DNA of 15,482 bases, from positions 1 through 15,482 of the forward strand of contig PDHQ01000570.1 of NCBI GenBank assembly GCA_003339415.1, in the 5' to 3' direction. This document shows, piece after piece, positions 10,290 to 15,482 of the stretch. This DNA comes from Ophiocordyceps camponoti-saundersi (nom. inval.) (taxonomy: Eukaryota > Ascomycota > Sordariomycetes > Hypocreales > Ophiocordycipitaceae). Position numbers and translations under genes: made by a program. Position 1 is the stretch's first letter. Every line of letters starts with the position of its first letter. The notes below the pieces were generated by a model. That model was not told where the DNA came from. It saw nothing but the letters and a program-made list of their open reading frames with translations, and did not search any database.

Positions 10290-11020
10290 GTAAGTAAACT
10301 ACTAGCTATATATTATACCCTAGGTAAGTATAAGCTAATTTCGCTCTTTAATATAATAAGGAAGGTTTTAGAAATAATTATTACTAGAAAAATAGCGTTT
10401 ATAGCGGAAATAGCTAATATCCTCCTAAATAGCTAAATAAGTAATAAGCTATAATATTTTATTAATACTATAATTTTTATACTTACTAAAACTATTAAAA
10501 CTATTTAAGACTAAGGCGGCACCGCCTTATTTTTCTTACTAAACTTTACCGGAGCTTTTAACTATATTTTTTACGATAAGCTAATAATTATTCTTAATTA
10601 CCTAAGCTTTCCCGAATAAGTTATAGCGTTTATTTATTCTTATCTTATTATTAAAACCTTATAACTTAAGTTTAATTATAAGCTTAGTAATATTTTCCTA
10701 ATTTAGTAAGGGATCCCTTAAAAATCCCTTATATTACTAATCCTTTTCCTATTATATATATCCTTATTATATTAATATTTAAACTTAATAACTAAACTAT
10801 TAATAGTAAGCTTTACTAATAATATTAATATACTTAATATTAAACGCGATAAGGCTTAAGTATTTTTTTAACTTAAGTAAGTATAGCGAATTTATAAATA
10901 ATAAGCTCTTAAGTATAAAATAACCTTTTAGCTAGCTAAAAGCGAGTTAATATATTTTATAAAAGCTAAGAAAGTAGATATAATTTAATTTTAGCTTAAT
11001 ATAAAGATAATATAACTTAT
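10290..11020 (+). other. LINE reverse transcriptase domain (within ORF2)
   Basis: The motifs appear in order: YKLISLFNIIRKVLEIII at 10329-10382 (family YRPISLLxxxxKxLE), ALFFLLNFTGAFNYI at about 10524-10568 (family LDxxGAFD, catalytic Asp to Asn at 10542), GIP*KSLILLILFLLY at 10710-10757 (family GxPQGSPLSPxLFxLY, Gln to stop) and SFTNNINI at 10809-10832 (family GFVDDxxI, the FxDD box now FTNN at 10812-10823). AKSELIYFIKAKK near 10938-10976 matches the KxELxHFxxxRK segment. Every catalytic Asp I can place is now Asn. Confidence 0.93.
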
Positions 11021-11846
11021 ATAAAAGGCGAGACTCTTAGGGGTCTAACTATATTATAAACTTTAATAGAAATCCTACTTTTTAAAACTCGCTATTAAAC
11101 TTAAGCGCTAATATTTAGCTTTTACTAAGATTATTATATTAATATAAGGTTATACCTTATTAAGAGTAAAGGAGGTATATATTAAAGTTATTAGATTAGT
11201 AATTATATTTAGTATATTTTAGTTTACCCCGCTTATATAATTAAGGGGGAAATTATATAGCTTTATTATAAAAGCGCTAGCTATAAAATAGTTTAAATAC
11301 TTAAAAGTTATTATTAAAGCTTATAAGGCTACCTCTCTTTATTATATTAAAATAAAAGCTTTTATCCCCCCCCTTAACTTATATTTTACTTATTAAATAG
11401 CTTATATTTATTACTATTTTTAATATATAAGTATAGTAAACTTTATCTATATTATAATAAAGAAAGCTACTAAGTAAGTTAAATATAAGCGTAAGAGGCG
11501 CCCTTATTAACGGAGATAATAAGTATTATAAAACTTAGAGGAATTTTATAAAATATAAACTAAACTTAAATTAGAGGCTAAACGTATATAACGCGACTTT
11601 AATATTAGATTTTAAGAAAAGTAGCTCCTTCGATAATATTCCCGAAAAGGTAAGCTTAAAAAGTATAGGTAATTTTATAGCTACTTTATTAATAAACCGC
11701 TATAGCTTAAAGCTAGGACCGCTTTATATATCTATAAAAGATTTCCTAAGTTTATTAGTATAATATTTATATAATTTTAAACTAAATATATTAAACTTAA
11801 TTCCTTTCTCTAAGCTTATAAGGTCCTTAAAGTAATTTTAAAACGC

Positions 11847-11897
11847 TATTTTTATAATAATAGTAATAAGATAATATTATATATTTTTCTTAATTAT
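11847..11897 (+). other. C-terminal zinc motif of LINE ORF2
   Basis: The frame reads RYFYNNSNKIILYIFLNY. It matches the conserved CxCG....ET..H.(L/F)..C motif found near the end of Tad1/I/R1-type ORF2 proteins. Ligand codons 11847, 11853, 11880 and 11895 are all now Tyr, and the Glu-Thr pair is now Lys-Ile. Upstream, an LNSFL run at about 11790 matches the GLNAFLxxR segment that usually precedes the motif. Confidence 0.75.
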
Positions 11898-12240
11898 ACT
11901 TTTACTTATAAAAATAAGCTACTCCTTAATACTAACTAGTAACTAATATAAGATTAGCGTAACCTTACTAAAGTACTTAATAACTTTTAATTTATAGCTA
12001 AACTTATATATTAGTTTCTTTTACTTAAATAACTATATTAATTTAACCTTATAATATTACTTTACGGAAATAAAATAAATAAAGGAGATAGGGCTTTTAG
12101 CTTTATAACGGATATATAAAAACCGCTTTATAGCGATAATTTTATTATTTATCTTACTAGCCGCTTACTTAGTTTTAAAGCTAGACTATCTTAACTATAT
12201 ATAAAATATTAACTTAACTACGCGAAATATAAAATTAACC

Positions 12241-13530
12241 GCGCTTATTATAGCCGTAGCCTTAGCTACGGCCTTAACCTTAACTATAACTATAAGCGTA
12301 AACTAAAGCTACTTACTTCTCCTTTACTAATAGCTTCTCCTTTTTACCGGATATAATATAGTTACTAACTAGCGTTATAAAGTTTTCCTTATTAAATATA
12401 TTATTAATTAAATTATCTTAAATAAAATTAAGGATCTTCTTATAAGGAGGCGGCGCGGTTATAATATAAGCGCTAATAATATCCTCCCTAATAGCGGGGG
12501 TAATTTTAGTACTTAGGGTAAAAATAATCTTAGGCTTAATAAGCTTATTAGCCTCTAACTTAAACTTAATAAGTACTAGGGCGGAAGCGGAATTAATAAT
12601 AAGAGGTAAAGTATAGAAGATAGGAGGATAATTAGTAGGAGATAAGCTCCCTTATAAGCGCGCGTTATTCTTAATAGCGTAGCGGATATAATAAAGCTTC
12701 TTAGTTAATTACTTAAAAAAGTTAATTACTTATATATAAAAAATACGCTACTTTTATATTTAAGCTAATATAGTAATAATAAGTTAGTTAGCGCTAATTA
12801 AACTTTTAATTATTTTAATAATAAGGTTTTTCCTAATAGCGGGAGGCTATAAGCCTTAAAATAGTACGCGGCTAGTAGCTACTTATATAACTTAATTAGC
12901 GCGAATATTATTATAACGCGTAATAGTATATATCTTTTTTATATACTAAATTATATTTTTTTACTATACTTATTAATATAGGATTTACTATAAACTTAAT
13001 ATAACTTTAATATTACTTACTATTTAGGTATTATAATTAAAGCTTAGCTAGCGGGTAACCTTAATTATAGCGCGAATAGCTTTAGCTATAGCGAGATTAT
13101 TAATTAGCTAATACTTAGTATAATTATTTATATATTTAATATAGGCCGCGCTTAGATAATTTACCCTAGTTATTAATAAATATAAATATATACTAGGGCC
13201 GAATACTTATTTCTTTATACCTAATAAAAGTTCCTAAAGCTAATAAGCGTACTAATATACCTTATATAAGATACCGCTTAAGGAAAGTTAAGTTTAGCGG
13301 GTATTTTACTTTAATATAGGTTAGCTATAAACTAGTTATACGCGCTAAGGATTACTTATATAGTTAAAATTATTAAAAAAATAATAAGATAATAATAGCC
13401 CGCTTATATTAGTAAGAGTAACCCCCCCCTCCTTTATATATTTCTAAGCTTTAAATTACTAATTTATAAAAACTAACTTCCTAATTAGGAAAGCTTCCCG
13501 ATTAGGAAAGCTTAAAAAAGGGGTATATAT
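12241..13530 (-). pseudogene. Unidentified RIP-degraded coding frame of about 430 codons
   Basis: On the minus strand one frame (codons starting at 13200, 13197 and so on downward) reads as a protein over about 1.3 kb. From 13200 to 12301 there are 23 stops in 300 codons, all TAA or TAG, and 12651-12421 is a 77-codon stop-free run with ordinary composition, including SPTNYPPIFYTLPL and TAPPPYKKILNFI. The frame includes KVYxYAY near 13266 and ends with a Gly/Ser/Tyr/Arg-rich tail at 12300-12241 (AYSYS*G*GRS*GYGYNKR), resembling an RGG-like or nucleic-acid-binding tail. I recognise no family. It could be a gag-like or ORF1 protein of another element, or a repeated gene of the host. The start is not defined; no ATG survives. 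It converges with the LINE, and the ends overlap at 12241-12300. Confidence 0.6.
13478..13513. repeat. Palindrome and 17-bp-period tandem repeat (ATTAGGAAAGCTT)
   Basis: ATTAGGAAAGCTT occurs perfectly at 13484-13496 and 13501-13513 (period 17). The first copy overlaps a perfect 14-base palindrome, TTCCTAATTAGGAA, at 13478-13491. It lies near the inferred 5' end of the minus-strand frame, so it could be a promoter or leader feature. Confidence 0.75.
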
Positions 13531-13574
13531 TTAAATATATACTATATATAAAGAAAGTATATAGCTATATACTT
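13523..13574. repeat. Two consecutive perfect 20-bp palindromes
   Basis: GTATATATTTAAATATATAC (13523-13542) and AAGTATATAGCTATATACTT (13555-13574) are both perfect inverted repeats with no spacer. RIP acts on both strands, so a palindrome containing GTAC- or ATGCAT-like words would remain palindromic only if fully converted. They may be element termini or regulatory sites, or chance products of a TATA-rich context. Confidence 0.7.
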
Positions 13575-13880
13575 AAGGGTTAAGTAATATATATTTAGAG
13601 GCTAGGGAGGTATATACTAATATATATAAGTAATACGTACCGCCGCTACTATTATCTTTTCCTTATCTTATTTATCTTTTCTTATCTTTCCTTATATTAT
13701 ATAGTATTACCGTAACTAACGGTTATTTTCTTTATACGCGTAAAGCGCTTAGCCCGGCCCCGAGCTAGACGCTATCCTACTATATAGCGGGGGGTTTTAC
13801 CTCTTTTAGGAGGGTTTTTCCTACTTAACTTACTACTAAGGTTCTAGCAGCTACCTTTATAGCCTCTAGAGTATTATAAT
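13575..13880. other. Leader-like stretch with pyrimidine repeats and a GC-richer patch
   Basis: No protein is recognised. 13655-13697 repeats TTATCTTTTC-like units (AAAGATAAG on the minus strand). 13735-13800 is GC-richer (CGCG, GCCCGGCCCCGAGC, GCGGGGGG). On the minus strand the segment lies upstream of the unidentified frame, where a 5' untranslated region or LTR of that element would be. This placement is inferred. Confidence 0.45.
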
Positions 13881-13898
13881 AATAATAATAATAATAAG
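13874..13898. repeat. Short TAA/ATA microsatellite
   Basis: A run of about seven TAA-type units. Like the array at 1-127, it could be a converted CAA repeat. Shorter imperfect TTA/TAT runs follow at 14030-14060 and 14130-14160. Confidence 0.9.
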
Positions 13899-14707
13899 TA
13901 AGCTTAATATATTATATAAATTAGTTAGCGCTATAATTATTTAATAAAAGATATTATTTTTTTCTTTATTTTTCCGCTCCCGCGTATTAATATTTACTTA
14001 ATAGTTTATAATTTAAGTAGCTTACTTATCTTATTATTATTTAAGAATCTATTATTATTATTCCTCTTACTACTAAAAAGATACTTTATATTATAAGGCG
14101 AAAAAATTAAAGCTAATAGTAAAAGCGCCCTATTATTACTATTATTATTATTAATATTATATTATCGCTAAAAATATACTATAAGTTAAAATATATAAGG
14201 TAAATATAGCGATTATATTATTAATAGTAAAAATAAGCGCGGAGGATTATTATTACTTAAGTATAAAAAAGGCGTAAAAGTTAATTACTAAGCGTAATAC
14301 GATATAAGTAATAGTTAGTATAGTTTATAAATAGTTAATATAAATAAGAAATTCTAGCGTAAGCTAAGCGCGCTAGCTAGGTATTTTTTTAGCATAAAAG
14401 TAAGCGGGTAAAGTAATAGCTTATCTTTCCCTAATTATTATCTATAAGTTACGGATAGCTTACTATAAGCGTATATTTATAGTAAAGAGGTACTTTTCTT
14501 AAAGGCACTATCTTCGCTATTACTTATACGCCTTATAAGCTATTTTATAACCGCGTTAGTAATTAATATTATAGCTATTATAAAGGTTCTAAATATAAGG
14601 AGTATATAAATATTCTACCTCTTATAATATAATAATATTTTTATTATCTAAATCCCCCTTTATAGTATAGTTACTTATTATATAAAATAATAACTATAGC
14701 TAGGGTT
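13899..14707. other. RIP-degraded DNA, nothing recognised
   Basis: AT-rich, with imperfect trinucleotide runs near 14130-14160. Short open runs exist on the + strand at about 14469-14600, but they are below 50 codons and match nothing I know. Two surviving CpA sites (14392, 14504) are both GCA. No domain was found on either strand. Confidence 0.6.
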
Positions 14708-14880
14708 TAAAATTAGTTAGTCTTTAGTTAGTCAGGACTGACTAAAAAAAGTCCGGACTAAAAGTACGTACCTTTTAGTTAGTCTTTAGTTAGTTAGCCT
14801 AAGGACTTTAGTCAGTCCTTAAATATAAGGACTAACTAACTAAAGACTAAAGACTAAAAGGACTAAATTTTTAGTCAGCT
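14708..14880. repeat. Cluster of direct and inverted AGTC/TTAGT repeats (probable transposon terminal region)
   Basis: TTAGTTAGTCTTTAGTTAGT occurs perfectly at 14713-14732 and 14775-14794. A long inverted pair joins 14771-14797 to 14832-14861, differing by one extra internal unit. An inner hairpin AAGGACT/AGTCCTT lies at 14801-14820, and a third AAGGACT is at 14827-14833. TTAGTCAG-GA-CTGACTAA (14728-14745) is a perfect 8-base-arm palindrome, and AGTCCGGACT (14750-14759) is another. TCA and TGA survive here, unlike in the rest of the window. Dense subterminal repeats of this kind are typical of hAT transposon ends, where the transposase binds. The hAT C-terminus at 15260 on the minus strand would place an element end about here. 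A separate small inverted-repeat element (MITE) is the alternative. Confidence 0.7.
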
Positions 14881-15259
14881 TACGTAAGCTATTTTAATAT
14901 AAAAAAAATACTAATAAATAGCGCGGAAGAAATACTATATAGAAATTAAGTTTTTTTTTTATTTAGATTATTATTAAGCGAGGAAAAAATTCTTAAACCT
15001 TATATATTAATAAGAGAAATAAAACCTAGTAATAATAATAATAACTTAATAAATAATAATATAATAAAGAATAAAAGTATAATATAGCTTAAAAAAAGCT
15101 TAAATATAAGTTAAATATACTTAATTATTAAAAATCTTTAGCTTTATAAAATTATTAATATATAAAGAGTTAATATTAATAAAAAATTATATTATTAGCT
15201 AGAAAAACTTATATAATAATAAGTAAAAAAAACTAGCTATAATAGAAGACTTATAAGCT
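14881..15259. other. AT-rich spacer, possible 3' untranslated part of a hAT element
   Basis: I see no coding signal. There is not one CpA or TpG in this stretch, so it has been RIP-mutated despite its less damaged neighbours. It contains short AATA/TAA runs near 15030-15060 and a T-tract at 14951-14960. If the flanking repeats and the transposase belong to one element, this would be its 3' region. Confidence 0.5.
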
Positions 15260-15482
15260 TTAATCGTCTTCTTCTAAAGCTTTATTTTCCTCTTCTATAA
15301 TTTCCTAGAAATTATTAAGTATTAAATTCCAGTTTTTAAGCAGAATTAACTACTCTATAGTTTCCGGTTTAAGGTTATTCCTCGATAACGTAATTATATT
15401 ACCCGATATGGAAAATATAGCCTTAATTAAGGCTAATATAGCCGGAATAGCTAAAAATTTTCGGGCTAAAATAGTTAGAGTA
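15260..15482 (-). pseudogene. hAT transposase C-terminal dimerisation region, partial
   Basis: hAT transposases cut and paste DNA elements; their C-terminus holds a conserved dimerisation segment (Pfam hAT_C/Dimer_Tnp_hAT). On the minus strand from 15481 the frame reads LARKFLAIPA, then IFSISGNIIT, LSRNNLKPETIE*, and LILLKNWNL. This matches the family pattern LARxxLxIPATSxxSERxFSxxGxxxxxxRxRLxPxTxxxLxxLxxW in order and spacing. Thr-Ser is now Ile-Leu and Glu is now Lys in the TSxxSER part. Only two internal stops occur (the codon after TIE and one after LNNF), and a Trp (TGG) survives. The protein ends in an acidic tail (EEENKALEEDD) with a TAA at 15262-15260. The N-terminal part lies beyond the window. 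It is less damaged than the other elements but still broken. Confidence 0.85.

Larger units (their letters stand above)
7190..12300 (+). mobile_element. Tad1/I-type LINE (non-LTR) retrotransposon, RIP-inactivated
   Basis: The element is about 5.1 kb with ORF1 (nucleic-acid binding, zinc knuckles) followed by ORF2 (endonuclease, reverse transcriptase, C-terminal zinc motif), the layout of the Tad1 group common in filamentous ascomycetes. It copies itself by nicking target DNA and reverse transcribing its RNA in place. Both ORFs are in the frame 0 mod 3 for most of their length. The 5' start is set near the GC-richer 7190-7340 segment. The 3' end is set where the ORF2 frame stops making sense and a minus-strand frame takes over (12240-12330). 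No poly-A tail, 3' microsatellite or target-site duplication could be fixed at either end. All ORFs carry many TAA/TAG stops. Confidence 0.88.
8821..12300 (+). pseudogene. LINE ORF2 (endonuclease + reverse transcriptase), RIP-degraded
   Basis: ORF2 carries an apurinic-type endonuclease (about 8830-9640), a linker, reverse transcriptase (about 10290-11020), and a thumb/C-terminal region with a zinc motif near 11847-11897. From about 9183 to 12300 everything lies in the frame 0 mod 3. The first part of the endonuclease (about 8821-9040) reads in frame 1 mod 3 instead, so one frameshift has occurred between about 9040 and 9183. Stops are only TAA/TAG. After the RT, the frame reads ARLLGV*LYYKL (11028-11063; family RxLGVWxDxKL) and later FIPPLNLYFTY (about 11359-11391; family xxPPLxLxL), both typical of the Tad1/I group. 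I see no clear RNase H. The 3' end of the frame overlaps a minus-strand frame at 12241-12300, so its true end is uncertain. Confidence 0.9.

Noticed and set aside
11403..12160. RNase H domain in LINE ORF2
   Set aside because: I looked for the TDGS motif and the following E and D motifs after the RT but found no convincing match; this part fits the C-terminal zinc region instead.
3001..12300. Alternative genetic code with TAA/TAG read as Gln
   Set aside because: Many stops do fall at Gln positions, but others fall at Trp positions, and catalytic Asp, Cys and His are also changed in the manner expected from C-to-T mutation. Point-mutation decay explains everything without recoding.
12241..12300. 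Perfect GC hairpin around TAGCCGTAGCCTTAGCTACGGCC as a terminator
   Set aside because: The local inverted repeat is explained by repetitive codons in the overlapping frames, and hairpin terminators are not how fungal nuclear transcription ends.
14469..14600. Small intact gene on the + strand
   Set aside because: It is a run of fewer than 50 codons with no start codon, no recognisable domain and a different choice of frame being equally plausible.
14702..14708. Telomere-like TTAGGG
   Set aside because: TAGGGTTT occurs only once and is not in tandem; the nearby repeats are TTAGT/AGTC, not TTAGGG.
14708..14880. CRISPR array
   Set aside because: The repeats are adjacent or inverted, not regularly spaced with unique spacers, and the context is a fungal transposon region.

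Overview
The window is a block of dead, AT-rich fungal heterochromatin. It carries the signature of repeat-induced point mutation (RIP), in which CpA becomes TpA on both strands. CpA and TpG are almost absent over 15 kb, while CpG, CpC and CpT survive. All in-frame stops are TAA or TAG, never TGA. Reading frames of recognisable transposon proteins run for kilobases with dozens of stops and almost no indels. This points to a filamentous ascomycete (Pezizomycotina) with AT-rich isochores. A Dothideomycete is possible, but the sequence does not prove it. I see no intact host gene, tRNA or rRNA.

Layout: 1-127 is a pure (TAA)n array. 128-1640 is unassigned RIP-degraded DNA with one weak frame. 1641-1800 is a GC-rich, CpG-rich patch. 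About 1860-6660 (+ strand) is a Ty3/Gypsy chromovirus with gag (zinc knuckle), protease, reverse transcriptase, RNase H, integrase and C-terminal chromodomain; pol sits in one uninterrupted frame of about 1,200 codons. 6658-7190 is non-coding and could hold a 3' LTR, but I could not match it to a 5' LTR. About 7190-12300 (+ strand) is a Tad1/I-type LINE with ORF1 (zinc knuckles and a Pro/Ser-rich tail) and ORF2 (endonuclease, reverse transcriptase, C-terminal zinc motif). About 13530-12241 (- strand) is a decayed frame of about 430 codons that I cannot assign to a family. 13470-13900 holds palindromes, a tandem repeat and a pyrimidine-rich leader. 13900-14700 is unassigned. 14708-14880 is a dense cluster of direct and inverted AGTC/TTAGT repeats. 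15260-15482 (- strand, cut by the window end) is the C-terminal dimerisation region of a hAT transposase.

None of these genes can work as written. RIP turns Cys (TGY) and His (CAY) alike into Tyr (TAY), Gln and Trp into stops, and Asp into Asn, so zinc sites and catalytic acidic residues are erased systematically. The right end (from about 14700) is less damaged than the rest. The most interesting signal is statistical. Of about 30 CpA/TpG sites left in the first 14.7 kb, all but one lie in the trinucleotide GCA (or TGC on the + strand), whereas TCA and CCA survive only in the last 0.8 kb. I found no convincing new functional system; the window is best read as a record of genome defence.
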